Origin: Tretioscincus oriximinensis
Taxonomy: Eukaryota > Chordata > Lepidosauria > Squamata > Gymnophthalmidae
Assembly: GCA_022410635.1 (NCBI GenBank)
Contig: JAJVDF010000002.1
Location: 7,348,771-7,412,770 of the forward strand
Reading direction: 5' to 3'
DNA length: 64,000 nucleotides
Shown here: one piece after another, positions 1 through 10,932 of the stretch
Numbering within the stretch: position 1 is the first letter of the stretch
How the letters are laid out: each line of letters starts with the position of its first letter
Notes under the pieces: model-generated
Told to the model about the DNA's origin: nothing
Databases searched by the model: none
Seen by the model: only the letters and a program-made list of their open reading frames with translations
Made by a program: the position numbers and the translations under genes

Positions 1-731
1 AGGTTTTCTACCCGAACATCTTTTAAATGTGGGCTACGAACAGGCAAAGGCAGCTATTAAACAACGAATTTTTGACATGGAACGTCAGCAAGATCTGGCT
101 AGAGCCCCTTTTTTATCGCTAGTGATTCCAGAAAGTATATGGTAACACCTATGACATATTTAACCAACCTAGAAGTGCCAAGCCAACGTAGGGCTTTTAC
201 TCTAACCCGCTGCCAAGCCCTCCCATCAGCAGTTATTNAAGGAAAATACCAAAAGACCCCCCTAGCTGACAGACTGTGCCCATGTGGCTCAGGCGATATT
301 GAAACGACCGAGCATATACTTCTGTGCTGCCAGTTCTATAGAGACACAAGGGGAAAATTTATCACACCAATTTTAAAAGGTCATCCAGGTNGCACGGGTA
401 AATTTTATATCTCACTGTTGCTGAACGATGACAAACCNGAAATAACATCAAACGTCGCTAGATTCAGCGCTATAGCGATTAAAACACGCAGAGAGATGAT
501 GANCTCAATGTGAACAGACATGCCAACATAGGAAGCAGACACTGCCACTGACAAGTGCGTACAGACTATGTGTGTTGCGACAACTATCACTATTTTAACC
601 CAAACAAAAGTTTTTATATTGCNNATGTAACGCCTTTTTATGTTTTAAGAGGTGGCAAATCTGTAAATTTTTAATGTAGGGCAGTGCCCTTTTGTACTGG
701 TTTACGACCGTAATAAATACTGATTGATTGA
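1..731 (+). mobile_element. 3' end of a non-LTR retrotransposon (LINE), clade uncertain
   Basis: This is the tail of a LINE running off the left edge of the window. It has a cysteine-rich C-terminal coding block followed by a short 3' UTR. The UTR ends in a TGAT-type tail (GTAATAAATACTGATTGATTG, near 711-731), a form of end used by several LINE clades. The coding part is broken, so the copy is dead. An R4/Dong-like origin is possible, but I cannot separate it from other clades by eye. Confidence 0.65.
2..513 (+). pseudogene. LINE ORF C-terminus with zinc-knuckle motif, frameshifted
   Basis: This is the C-terminus of a retrotransposon polyprotein. The reading begins in frame 2 and stays open to a TAA at 142-144. 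The homologous reading then continues in frame 1 from about 139 to 513, so there is one frameshift near 135. The frame-1 part (124 codons) contains CPCGSG followed by EHILLCC, a CxC...H...C arrangement typical of the zinc-binding tail after LINE reverse transcriptases. Two unresolved codons contain N. The reverse-transcriptase core would lie outside the window to the left. Confidence 0.6.
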
Positions 732-950
732 TATATTTATATATATATTATAAATATCTACATTTATAAACGTATTATTTATATACTTATTGACCACATA
801 TAAATTGATTAGTTATAGTAATCAGTTGATATATTTTTGTACGTGCCTTGATAGGCTGATCTCTAGTGCCCATAACCTGAGTATGGCACAGTTTGCATTT
901 GATGATTTTAATAGGTTTGAACCTTGTTTGATTGTCATTCTTCTCTTGAG
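732..950. other. AT-rich stretch without a gene
   Basis: The first part is very AT-rich, with TATATATA runs near 731-780. No coding or RNA feature is visible. Confidence 0.5.
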
Positions 951-1190
951 AGGTAGTCTGGTATAGTGGTTAGAGTGTCAGACACTTATCTGGAAATCTC
1001 CTGATTTGATTCTTCACTCCTCCACAAAAACCAGCTGGGTGACCTTGGACTAGTCACAGTTCTTTGAAGCTCTCTCAGCCCTACCTGCTTCACAAGATGT
1101 CTGTGGTGAAGAGAAGAACAGAAGGTTATGTAAGCTGCTTTGATTCCCTTCTGGTTTACAAAAGCTCTCTTTCTTCTTCTCCCAGCAGTT
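951..1190 (+). mobile_element. tRNA-derived SINE with MIR/CORE-like centre (family 1)
   Basis: A tRNA-like head (GTATAGTGGTTAGAGTGTC, with a decayed B box near TTTGATTC) is followed by the core GGTGACCTTGGACTAGTCAC, which resembles the MIR/CORE central domain. The copy ends near GTAAGCTGCTTTGATTCCC and a pyrimidine tail. Related copies lie at 27280-27440 and 33520-33650 (forward) and 61938-62215 (reverse). No intact Pol III gene remains. Confidence 0.7.
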
Positions 1191-1920
1191 GGATAAGAGG
1201 ACCTTCCTTTGTCCAGTGGTTCTGAGGGAAGAGTGGTTCAGGTTTGTTTGGACCAAAATCCTGAAAGATTATGACTGGTTTACATTTTTATCAAGACATA
1301 TATGCAGGGTGTGACCAAGTAAGCTTGTTATCTTGATACTTTGGATAGAAAATCCCACAAAGTTTTCTCTTTAGGAAGAAAAATAAAATTAGCTTTAGAA
1401 AATGATTCTTGTCTGGTGGTATCTGAAACAGCTTTCTCATTCTGCCTAATAGTCATTAAGTTCACACAGACACATGATATCAATCTATATACTAAAATGT
1501 ACTTTGGGTTCCTAGTTTTCATTTAATTTATTATTTCCTTATTTCTTTTCTTTCTTTCTTTCTTTTTTCTTCTTCTGATTATTTTCCCAGGGCAATTTTT
1601 TACATTTCCCATCCTTTCCCATCAACTAGCCTTTCCTATTTTTCAGGAAAACTTAGTCCTTCATTATTCTTTAGAGCTATGTTTTCATTTGCCAGGTTTT
1701 TTTTAAAGAAATGTTTATGATGAAATTTAAATGGTGCACCAAAATCAGCTAAATCCATAAGTAATTTAGACATGGGGGAAGAATGAAGTTATCAACTCAT
1801 GCTAAATGAAATCTGTAACGGTTCGTGATATGATAAAGTAATATGCGGTGTACCCTTTTTTTAAAAGTCTCTTCAGGCAGATGAAAGAAATTTGCTTTTT
1901 TTAAAAAGCATACACTTGGA
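1191..1920. other. Unassigned sequence with a TTCT microsatellite
   Basis: No gene is visible. Short ORFs on both strands overlap and look random. A (TTCT)n-type pyrimidine run lies at about 1536-1576. Confidence 0.5.
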
Positions 1921-2232
1921 CAAATGGCCCAGTTGCTAAGGAGACGGTCTCTCATCTGGGAGATTGGGTTTTGAAGCCCTGTGTCAGACGTGGGGAGGGG
2001 TGAGCACCTTCTCCTGTCCTGTAGCTCTAGCCAACCCAGCTATTTGAAAGCAAGATTTGCAAGAAATTGCAACTGATTGCATGTAGATACCTGGGAACCA
2101 CCACAGTCTGGTAGGGAAGATAGAATGTAAGCCTTTGGGCAAAAATACATTTGTAAGTCGCTTTGAGTCCCTTTGAAAGGTGAGAAAAGCGGGGTATAAG
2201 AACCCAGTTCTACTTCTTCTTCTTCTTTCTCT
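1921..2232 (+). mobile_element. tRNA-like SINE, second family
   Basis: The head reads ACAAATGGCCCAGTTGCTAA and is followed by GGTCTCTCATCTGGGAGA, then a B-box-like GGTTTTGAAGCCC and the core GGGGAGGGGTGAGCACC. The 3' end has AGCGGGGTATAAGAACCC and a TTC-rich tail. The same order of blocks recurs in reverse at 19357-19590, which defines a family distinct from the MIR-like SINE. Confidence 0.6.
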
Positions 2233-2614
2233 TTTTTGTACAAATTTTTTAAAAATCTGGAAAGATGCATTAGAAGTATATATGTATGTGAAGTAGACGT
2301 GAGCTAATCCAGGTACATAAGGTCTTATTAAATAATCTAATTCATTGCTGTTCTGTTCTGATAACCTAGTAGGATATGGTTAATCAGCTGTTAGAATTCT
2401 CACTAGCACAGAATCCTGAACGAAATACGCAACAAATGATCGATCCATATATTCTAAAAACCAATGTAATTATAGACTCTACCAATGGTATTTTAAAAAA
2501 AGAACTTGAGAGCCTAAGAGGAACCCTGCGGAATTGGGCCATAGTCCACCAAGTGCTTCTAGACTTTCTCAAGCAGAAGTGGAATACAAAACCTTCACTC
2601 ATTCTTAACTCTCT
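2233..2614. other. Unassigned sequence
   Basis: ORFs of about 95 codons overlap on both strands at 2376-2669, without any recognisable motif. No gene is supported. Confidence 0.4.
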
Positions 2615-2796
2615 ACAATTGGCATTTAGAGATATCCTAGCAGTCTTCCAACCTAGAGGCAATATCTAGACATCCATTCCAGCAGCCACTGAGCTACCTA
2701 TCCATGAATTTGTCTAATCCTTTCTTAAATCTACCTAGGTAAGTAAATTCCGTATAACAATTACTCTGAGTGAAAAAAAAAATACTTTCTCTTCTC
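2615..2796 (-). mobile_element. CR1-like 3' UTR fragment
   Basis: On the reverse strand this reads like the end of a CR1 ORF and UTR: an AAAGTATTTTTTT block, then GGAATTTACTT, TTAAGAAAGGATTAGAC, and a block near GGATGTCTAGATATTGCCTC. It is an old, diverged copy without a clear octamer tail. Confidence 0.5.
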
Positions 2797-5700
2797 CATC
2801 CTAATTTTGAGTCTTCATAGGAACTGTGTTGGCCTGCATCATTATATATCCACCCCTCTCCCCAAAAAGAAAAAAAAACTAGGGTAAACTCAGTTTTAAA
2901 CTAGGCTTCTCACATAAAATCCAGGATAGAGCTTTGGACTAAAGACTATGGAAGAGGGAGCTTTTCATCAAATACAACTTCTGCCAGCTGCATCTGAGGA
3001 GAAAACAACTTTTTCACGTCCCTTAAAAATCCAAAGCTCTATTCCAGATTTTATGTGGAAATATAAGCACTGCACAACCATCACTCAGCAATTCTATTTT
3101 CCATTTTTCTTGATATATTGTCTTTCCCCATAAAATGGCTTAATTTAGAATAACCAGAAGTAAATAATTCAAAATTACATATTCCATATAAAATAAGTAA
3201 ATGGTAAGAACATTTAAAGAAAATATTGTTTATGCTATCTGGATATATATCAGAATGTAAATAATTTAATGTCAAATACTTGTGGATAAAACAAACATGG
3301 AGGCATACTGTAGATATTTATACTTACCAACAGAAATCATTCAAAGCTCTATAGCGCACTCTATATGATGATGCTGACTCAGATCTGTCCCCCACTTGTC
3401 CTAAAGTTAGAAAGAATTCAGAAGCCAGCACAGAATATTGTGTGATCTTTGGAGCTGTGAGGGAAACTGGAACAAATCCAGCCTAGTCTAGTCCTGCTTC
3501 CATTGTATAAACAAGAATGGAGATAGTGCAAAGAGCAATAAAGGAAATAAAACTGCACTAATAAAATATCCTCTGGAGTAAAACCCAGTCACTCAAAGTA
3601 ACAAACTTGTTAGTAAGTATATAATACCTAACAAAAATGGTATGGACTTCTAAGCATTAACAGTACAAAGTACAAATCATGGAGCAATCATAGAAAGTAT
3701 GCAAATAAATCAGATTCAAACAAACAAATCAGATTCAAACAAAAATCCAGCCTTAACTGGTGTATTTAGATTTGTACACAGTCTTCAAAGAGGCCTGCAC
3801 TTGTATAATACAATCCATAGAATTGCATATGATGATTGGACCCCTTTTTGGAACAGAATCAGCTTAGTGCATTTTGAATTTCCATCTGTTCCAGGGTTGT
3901 CTGTTTTGCACTAAACAGCAGTTCATCCGCACAAAAACTAGATCTGAGTGAGTGTGGGACATGCATCAAATCTGCACTGTAGCTTGCATCATCTCAGTTT
4001 TAATCCTACCCAACTTGATGCATGTTGCTAAACTAATCCAGACCAAGTAAATACAGATTGACTAATACAGACTTAGCATGGTAAGTGATTAATTGTAGCC
4101 ATTAACCCAAGCCAATTTCTCTTCTATTGCACTGTTTGCTGGTCAACCCATTCCATTCTTTGCTCCCAGCCGTAGCCTAGTGCCGACATACTTGGGCATT
4201 ATTTCCCTTTCCTTTTGTGCTGTGTTTGTATAAGATCGATTAAAACCCCAATATTTTCTAGGATCTGTTTAGCTGAAGAGTGTGTTAGAAGCAAGCAAAA
4301 AATATAAAGTGTCAGTACAAGAGAATTAGAAATATATCTATACACCTGCAAAATTTAACAGGACAGTAAAACCTATTAGTAATTACAGGTTTGCCATATG
4401 TATTGAAAACATGGAATATGTCTAGGATTGGAAACCTCAATCCTGTCTTCCCGAATCAATTGCCAACAAGACAAGTTACTGATTTGGACATGTGGAATTC
4501 CATTTGCTGCTACATTCCACTTCCATTGCCTTATCCCTCTTTCCCTGTTCAATGCTCCCAAACACTGTGTTGCTTCTGGTGGAAGTGGGGAAGCATACAA
4601 AAAGGAAACCAGCACTGGAAACCACCTGGAAACCTGTAATGGATAGCTGCAGCATGTCTAGTGTTATTTGTGCAATACAAAGTCAATTTCCAAAGTCCAG
4701 TTCCTGTTATATTTCATCAGATTTGATGTGAAAAGGAAATCAATCTACTTTCCTGAGCTCTAAAACTATCCCCTTTCTTTATTTCTAAGTGAGAGCTGTA
4801 GGAGGGAGGGAAAGCAGGTTGGGAAAGTCTGGATCAGAATTCCTAGCAAGAGGTTCTAGTAGTAACTATGGGTGTATCCAGCTGACAGATGAATGTCTCT
4901 AAAGGAGTGCTGTGGAAGCGCTGTTATTGGGAATGGAGAAATGGCGATGCTGTTTTGGAGGGGCCGGAAATCCACTCCCATTTTCATGTGTGTTGCTGCC
5001 ATTTGCTGCCAGGGCAAGATCACACTCCTCGCAGCGAATCAGGGAGCTGTCATGTGGGAGCTCCATCATGGCAGCATCATGCTCCCCCTAAGTAGGGCTC
5101 CACTGCCATTGTGCAAGAACAAGGTACATGTGGGAGAGGGTGGTAGTGACGTCTTATAGCTTGGGGTAGCCTGATATCTCAGGCTATAAGCCTATGTGTG
5201 GACCTGACCTTAGAAACTGACAGGAGCAAGATTCATAGAATGAGCTAATTTATTTCTTTACATCTGATGACATAGGGTGTGCATAGACGTTTATATTTAA
5301 TTTTTTAAGAACATGATTTTGGGAGACTTGTCACACGTGATGGCTGGGATCCAGCATTGGTAGCACTAGAATGGTCTATCATTACACTTTTTCCTTCTAA
5401 AACGTTTATGGAGCCTTTGTTATGCAATGTCCAGTCTCGGTGCTAAGCTGTATCTGGACATGTAAGAGTTGTTGAGATCGCCAGCCCTGTCTTTGCTTGC
5501 CTTTCAGTAAAAATGGAAACTATACGGCATAAATCAGCTACTTAATGCTGTTGAATTTACACAGGGTGAGAAAAAGCAATGATGAATGGAAAACCTCCTA
5601 GCAGCATCCCAAAACTTGGATGAGTTTAAAAGTGAGGTTTTTCCATTGAATTCACCCACACAGCAACAAAGGGGTCAACCAGCCAGTTGGAATAGGTCAC

Positions 5701-6084
5701 AAGCTAGGATTTATGATAGGGTTACATGGGAAAGAGAAGCAATTTCTTCATGCATGTGGACAGCAAGAAAGGGAAACATGAGTCCTTAGTAGCAGACAAG
5801 AGCTACAAAATGCAACAGTCTGGCAGCACCAGTAAATTTAGCTATTGAAAGTTCATACTATCAACTTTAAGGGAGTTATTTTTTAAAGAGTTACAGTTCC
5901 AAAAATTGCTTCTTATCCCATGCACTTACATTTAAATCCCAGAAGGATTGTTCTAGTAGGCTGCATATTTGTCTCACGCACCAACGTTCTTTATAAGATG
6001 GCAATTCCCCACCTCAATAACTGGTCACAATAAATACAAATTAATTATGAGAATATTACATTTAACTGTGAATATTCTCATGCG
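2797..6084. other. Long stretch without a recognisable gene
   Basis: Mostly AT-rich unique-looking sequence. The overlapping ORFs at 4376-4731 and 4889-5159 lack domains. A more GC-rich block at about 4865-5215 contains a hairpin with arms TAGCCTGA/TCAGGCTA at 5167-5186 and may be an unrecognised DNA element. Around 3968-4030 there are inverted 10-mers (CATGCATCAA...TTGATGCATG). Confidence 0.4.
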
Positions 6085-6578
6085 AGGTTCCTCAGGGGTC
6101 AATATTGTCTTCCATGCTATTTAACATTTATATGAAGCTGCTGGGAGAGGTCATCAGGAGATTTCTGAGTCAGATGCCGTCATAAGAACATAAGAACATA
6201 AGAAGAGCGATACTGGATCAGGCCACAGCCCATCGAGTCCAGCATTCTGTGTCACACAGAGGCCCACCAGATGCACCTGGGCAGTCCGGACAGAGGAAAG
6301 CAAAATATGCTGCTCCTGTTCGTGACTCCCTGCAAATGGTATTTCAAGAGTCCTGCCTGTTGCTCCATCCCGGAGGCGACATCCAGACAACTATCTTAGT
6401 ATCCATTTATACTCTTAGTGTCAGTATGCAGATGACACCCAGCTGTGTCTATTCATGTCACCTGAATAGGAGAGGCAGTTGAAGTGCTTGACTGGTGCTT
6501 GGAGGGAATAATGGACTGGATGGGGGGCAATAATTTGAAACTGATTCGAGATAAAATGAGGGTTTTGTGTGTTACAGG
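6085..6578 (+). pseudogene. L2 reverse-transcriptase fragment, split by a CR1 end
   Basis: The left part (6085-6182) translates as VPQGSIL...LFNIYMK...GEVIRRF, the L2-type palm region. The right part (6424-6578) continues with QYADDTQL and then MDWM...LKL, the block after the catalytic YADD box. Between them sits a reverse-strand CR1 end at 6183-6419. One small frameshift before the insertion and an in-frame stop after it show the copy is dead. The 5' end is truncated near 6085. Confidence 0.75.
6183..6419 (-). mobile_element. 5'-truncated CR1 3' end inserted in L2
   Basis: The reverse strand gives the CR1 3' UTR, from ACTAAGAGTATAAATGGATA to an octamer tail built of TTCTTATG units (seen on the forward strand as CATAAGAACATAAGAACATA, 6181-6200). 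The flanks share GTCA (6179-6182 and 6420-6423), a plausible short target duplication. Removing the insert restores the L2 reading TGCCGTCAGTATGCAGATGA. Confidence 0.8.
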
Positions 6579-8190
6579 TTCTTATGTTCATGAAGGAGGG
6601 AGACACTGTGTCCTTGATGGGATTTCTCTGCCCTGAAAAAGACGGGTGCATAACCTGGGGCATAGTACCAGTAGATTGGAAGGTAGCTAATGTAACACCA
6701 ATCTTCAAAAAAGGACCCCGGGGTGATCCCAGAAATTATAGACCCATCAGTTTAACATCAATTCCAGGTAAAGTGTTGGTAACCATAATTAAGGACAAAA
6801 TTACTAAACACATGGAGAAGCATGCATTGCTGAATGAAACTCAGCATGGCTTCAGCAAAGGTTAACAAACATGTAGATAAAGGGAATCTAGTTGAAATTG
6901 TCTATTTAGATTTTCAGAAGGCTTTTGATAAAGTCTCTCATCAAAGGCGTCTAAAAGAGCTCCATAAGAGGACAGACTTTGTCCTGGATTGGAAACTGGC
7001 TAAAAGATGGAAAACAGAGGGTAGTATTAAATGGACAGTTCTCTGAGTGGAAAGAGGTAAGAAGTGGGGTACCCCAGGGATCTGTACTGGGACCCTTGCT
7101 TTTCAATATATTTATAAATGATCTGGATGCCGAGGTAAATAGTGAAGTAGCCAAGTTTGCTGATGACACTAAACTGTTCAGGGTAGTGAAAACTGAAAAT
7201 GATTGTAAGGCACTCCAGAGTGATTTATTGAAATTGGGTGAGTGGGCATCAAAGTGGCAAATGCACTTCAACTTAAGCAAGTGCAAGGTCATGCATATTG
7301 GGGCAAAGAACCCAAACTACTCCTACCACCTGATGGGAACCAAGCTTTCTGTGACTGAGCAAGAAAAAAAGGATCTTGGGGTGTTGGTGGACAATTCAAT
7401 GAAAATGTCAACCCAGTGTGCAGCAGCAGCAGCAGCAAAAAANGCAAATTNCATGTTGGGGATAATTAGGAAAGGAATCGAAAACAAGTCAGCAAATGTT
7501 GTTTTGCCTCTTTATAAATCTGTGGTGAGGCCACATTTGGAATACTGTGTTCAGTTCTGGTCACCACATCTCAAGAGGGATATTGTGGAACTGGAGAAGG
7601 TACAAAAAAGGGCAACAAAAATGATCAAGGGTCTGGAGCACCTCCCTTACGAAGCAAGGCTGCAACGTCTGGGCCCCTTCAGTCTTGAAAGGAGACGTTC
7701 GAGGGGTGATCTGATTGAAGTGTACAAAATCATGCATGGGATCGACAGGGTGAATAGAGAAAAAATGTTTTCTCTATCACACAACACAAGGACCAGAGGG
7801 CACTCCTTAAAACTGTTGGGTAGAAAAGTGAGAACAGACAAAGGAAAGTATTTTTTCACCCAGAGGGTCATCGGCCTGTGGAATTTACTTCCTGAAGAGG
7901 TAGTGGTAGCTAACAGCTTGGATAGTTTCAAGACAGGACTGGACAGGTTTATGGACACCAAGGGTATAAATGGATACTAGAATAGATGTCTGGATGTTGC
8001 CTCTGGGATGGAGCAACAGGCAGGACTCCTGAAATACCATTTGCAGGGAGTCATAAACAGGAGCATATTTTGCTTTCCTCTGTTCAGACTGCCCAGGTGC
8101 ATCTGGTGGGCCTCTGTGTGATACAGAATGCTGGACTTGATGGGCTGTGGCCTGATTCAGTATGGCTCTTCTTATGTTCTTATGTAATGA
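6579..8190 (+). mobile_element. CR1 retrotransposon, 5'-truncated (RT to 3' tail)
   Basis: This copy runs from the middle of the RT domain to the octamer tail TTCTTATGTTCTTATG. The 5' RT part (NYRPISLTSIPGK...) lies at about 6680-6860. A deletion of about 40 bases near 6861, between short AAGGT repeats, removes the block that reads KSCLTNLLEF in the copy at 56.8 kb. The 3' UTR occupies 7981-8190. Confidence 0.85.
6979..7980 (+). pseudogene. CR1 reverse-transcriptase C-terminal half (333 codons)
   Basis: This is the longest retroelement ORF in the window after the L2 one at 15.6 kb. It encodes the palm and thumb of a CR1 RT: GVPQGSVLGPLLFNIFINDL near residue 31, the catalytic box FADDT at 7156-7170 (both aspartates kept), [28 protein letters not shown], and the conserved C-terminus ending FMDTKGINGY followed by a stop. 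The upstream RT fingers are in other frames after the deletion near 6861, so the start codon is only the first ATG of an open frame. Two codons contain N. The enzyme would copy its RNA at nicked target DNA, but this copy lacks the endonuclease and cannot be active. Confidence 0.85.
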
Positions 8191-8696
8191 GACTGCTGAC
8201 TGGTACAGCTGGCCCTACCCTGCATTCTATATCTGAAGAATTAATGCCTGTGAAAGCTGTCTGTGGTTTTCAAACGATTGCTTGATTTCATATTGCTCAT
8301 AAAGATCCTCCCCCACATCTAGTTGCATTTCTGTACTTCCATGTTGTTGTAATAGGCAAGGGGCATAACACACAAACACTACAACACACATTGCACAAGA
8401 ACCTACCACTTGCTGGGATACAGCTGCTGGCCACATGACTGAACTATCTTGTAGAACCATTTCTTAGTTTCATGTGTCCACCTGCACACAGCAAAAGTCT
8501 GCTCTAAAGCCTTTATGTATCCCCATAAACCTGTCATTTTCATTATGAATCAAATGCTGATACATTCAAGATTTCTATTTTTTAGATTAAATCCAAGCTG
8601 GAGGTTACAAAGATTCTTACTAATGTTGATGGTTTGGTTGATGGCCATCTTAGATTTTGAAAGCCCCCTCCCACCCCCCATAAAAGCACAGATGAA
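8191..8696. other. Unassigned sequence
   Basis: No repeat or gene recognised. The ORF at 8515-8760 has no domain. Confidence 0.4.
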
Positions 8697-8734
8697 ACTC
8701 CATTATAAGGAACCTCAATATAACGAAATTCATG

Positions 8735-9488
8735 GTGTAACAAGATATGGTATGGGATAATTGGAGGAAGGGAATCAATGAAGTAAAATACAATAAGCTA
8801 AGAGAGGTAGAACTTAAGATCATAACCAGATGGTACAGAACACCGACCCAATTATCCCATATGATCAATATATCCCCACAATGTTGGCATTGTGGGCAAG
8901 AAGCAGGAACGTATTTACATATGTGGTTCAATTGTGTAGAAGTCAATGGTTTTTGGACCATGATAGTTCAAGAGTTAAATGATATTCTTCAAAGTAACAT
9001 CTCAGTGTCGAAGGAAACATCAGTTTTATTCAAGGCTACAAGAACGCGTATGAACTATGAGGACCATATCCTGATAGCAAAAGGGTGGAAGGATAAGACC
9101 AGATGGACAAAGGAGAGTTTGTATGAATACATGTCAGAGATTATATTGTTTGAATTTATGAGAGAAAGAAGGTTAAAGAGATTGGGTATTCAAACAAATA
9201 TTTTATGGGAAACAAGGTGGCGGAAATTCCTCTCTTTTGTAATTTTCAACCAGATAGACTTGGTAACAGTACATACCATTTACATGATACTGGATTTGGG
9301 AAGATTAACTTAGTTTTGCTATCGGTCCATTATTTCTGCTTGGGGGGTGGTGGGAGGAGGGGGGGATAGATCTGAGTGTTTGTATTCTGTGTGGGTGTAT
9401 TATATTATTATGTTTGGATGTTTCTTAGTTTCATTGTCTTATGTTGTTATTGGTAAATAATAAAAAATAAATAATAATAATAAAAAAA
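8735..9488 (+). mobile_element. L1 3' end
   Basis: A 5'-truncated L1: the C-terminal part of ORF2 followed by a G-rich 3' UTR (GGGGGGTGGTGGGAGGAGGG near 9341-9365) and an A-rich tail with AATAAATAATAATAAT. The coding part is listed separately. Confidence 0.75.
8747..9313 (+). pseudogene. L1 ORF2 C-terminal fragment (about 188 codons)
   Basis: The translated frame contains KIITRWYRTP, then CWHCGQEAGTYLHMWFNC near residues 45-64, the C-terminal cysteine motif (CxxC...H...C) of L1 ORF2 proteins, and ends with FNQIDLVTVHTIYMILDLG. L1 ORF2 normally has endonuclease and RT domains upstream; both are missing here. The ATG at 8747 is incidental. The frame is intact over its length, so the insertion may be relatively young. 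Confidence 0.75.
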
Positions 9489-9544
9489 TTGAAAGTCCTG
9501 GCAGAACACCCATAAGAATAATATTGGTTGCAATTATTTTCATT

Positions 9545-9650
9545 ATTTTTTTTTTTTTAAAGATTTTTACCCCGCCCTTCCCCCCGAAGGTGTCNAGGGC
9601 GGCTTACAAAAATTAAAAAATTCGGGTCGCCATGACCTTCACNAGATTAA
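9545..9650 (-). mobile_element. L2-type or SINE 3' tail
   Basis: On the reverse strand the stretch reads GTAAGCCGCCCT...CACCTTCGG...AAGGGCGGGGTAAAAATC and ends in an A run. This is the shared tail of L2 and the SINEs it mobilises. Confidence 0.5.
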
Positions 9651-9934
9651 AATCATAAAACACAACTGTTAAAAATGTCGTCCTCTGGTGGGGTATAACG
9701 AAATTTCATTATAATGAACACATCCAGCTGAACACTTGAATTCTAAGTGTATGTGGGTTTGAACTGTTAGCAAGATACCTTATTCAGGAAAATTACAGAC
9801 AGTTGTTTGCTCTAACATTTTAACTCTGAGCATGAATATACGATCTGGAATAAGACCCAATTTCAAGATCCTAACATAATGGGATTTTTTTCATGAAGTC
9901 ATAGCATTTGTCTTCAGGATATATGTTAGGGCAA

Positions 9935-10285
9935 ACAGTGAGACAGAGATGTTTGCTAATGATACTTAATTTTACAAATTAGTGAAAAATGGGTAGTGAC
10001 CGTAAAGAGCTTCAGAGGAATCTCTTGACACAACAAACATACTTCAATCAAAGCAAATTTATATACACTGGGGAAAAGAATCTCAATATCTCCTATTAAT
10101 TGATGGGGGTGGGGGGATTTTGTGTCAGACCAGGAAAAGGCTCTTAGGGGTTTGGTGGACAGTTCAATAAAAGTGTCAATGTGCAGCAAGTAGAGAAAAA
10201 AGCAAATTCAGTGCTATGGGTAATTAGGAAGGGAATTAAAAATAAGTCAGCAAGCATCATTTTGCCTCTTCATAAATTTTAATCA
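9935..10285 (+). mobile_element. Old CR1 RT fragment
   Basis: Nucleotide blocks match the copy at 7.1-7.5 kb: TTTGCTAATGATACTTAATT for the FADDT region, GGGGTTTGGTGGACAGTTCA for the GVLVD region, and GTAATTAGGAAGGGAATTAA for the IRKGI region. Many indels and stops make it much older than the copy at 6.6-8.2 kb. Confidence 0.6.
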
Positions 10286-10369
10286 TCATACCTTAGAAGA
10301 AATATTGTAGTTCTACCTGGGGTTGCTCTTGAAGATAGATCTGTAGCTGCATTTGGTGTGGAGTTAGAT

Positions 10370-10830
10370 TACTGTCAGAATGACCTTATGGAATCCACAT
10401 TATTCTGGTCGCAAAAAGCCCAATTCAAGGTCTTAATTTTACATTATAAAGTCCTAAATAATTTGCCCCCCAAATATTAAGGAAAACCTTCTCCCATATC
10501 AACTTACTCATGCCTTAAGATCAGCAGGGGAAAAACCTTTCCCCTTGTCATCATCACTGTCAATAATAAAGATGGGGGGACCCAGGGAAGTGTCTTCTCA
10601 GTGGTGGGCCACAGACTGTGGGATAGAGCTGCATCTCTTGAGCTGCATCAAGATTCTACACTGCAGACCCTTAGAAAATCATTAAAGATACACCTTTTTA
10701 GCCTGGCCTTTTGCTGAAAAGATAGATCTCCCTCTTTACTTTCAAATACTGTTGTTTTTAATACGTTATTTTTCTTTGTTGTTGTTGTTGTTACTGTTAT
10801 CCTGAGATCCTTGGATATAGAGTGAAATAC
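10370..10830 (+). mobile_element. L2 3' end
   Basis: It contains the L2-type ending: CCCAATTCAAGGTCTTAATT (coding for the RAQFKVL block), then CTTCTCCCATATCAACTTAC, CTGTGGGATAGAGCTGC, and the UTR with CTTTTTAGCCTGGCC and CCTGAGATCCTTGGATATAG. The tail passes directly into the ACTT/AACT microsatellite. Confidence 0.6.
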
Positions 10831-10882
10831 TTACTTACTTACTTACCTACCTACCTGCCTAGTTAACTAACTAACTAGCTAG

Positions 10883-10928
<46 letters not shown>
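10827..10928. repeat. Compound tetranucleotide microsatellite
   Basis: Runs of ACTT, then ACCT, then AACT with interspersed AGCT. It grew from the tail of the adjacent L2 and marks the boundary with the BovB fragment on its right. Confidence 0.85.
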
Positions 10929-10932
10929 GTTA

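Larger units (their letters stand above)
8697..9722. repeat. Possible pogo/Tigger-like inverted ends flanking an L1 end
   Basis: The left sequence CATTATAAGGAACCTCAATA (8701-8720) with TATAACGAAATT, and the reverse complement of the right sequence (9691-9720: CATTATAATGAAATTTCGTT on the opposite strand), share CATTATAA-GAA and a TATAAC-type block. Such motifs occur in pogo-like DNA transposon ends. The similarity is partial, so this is tentative. Confidence 0.25.

Noticed and set aside
951..1190. Functional tRNA gene
   Set aside because: The tRNA-like head belongs to a SINE with a decayed B box; no cloverleaf or terminator follows.
2376..2669. 97-codon forward ORF overlapped by a 92-codon reverse ORF
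   Set aside because: Both are motif-free, and the end overlaps a CR1 3' UTR fragment.
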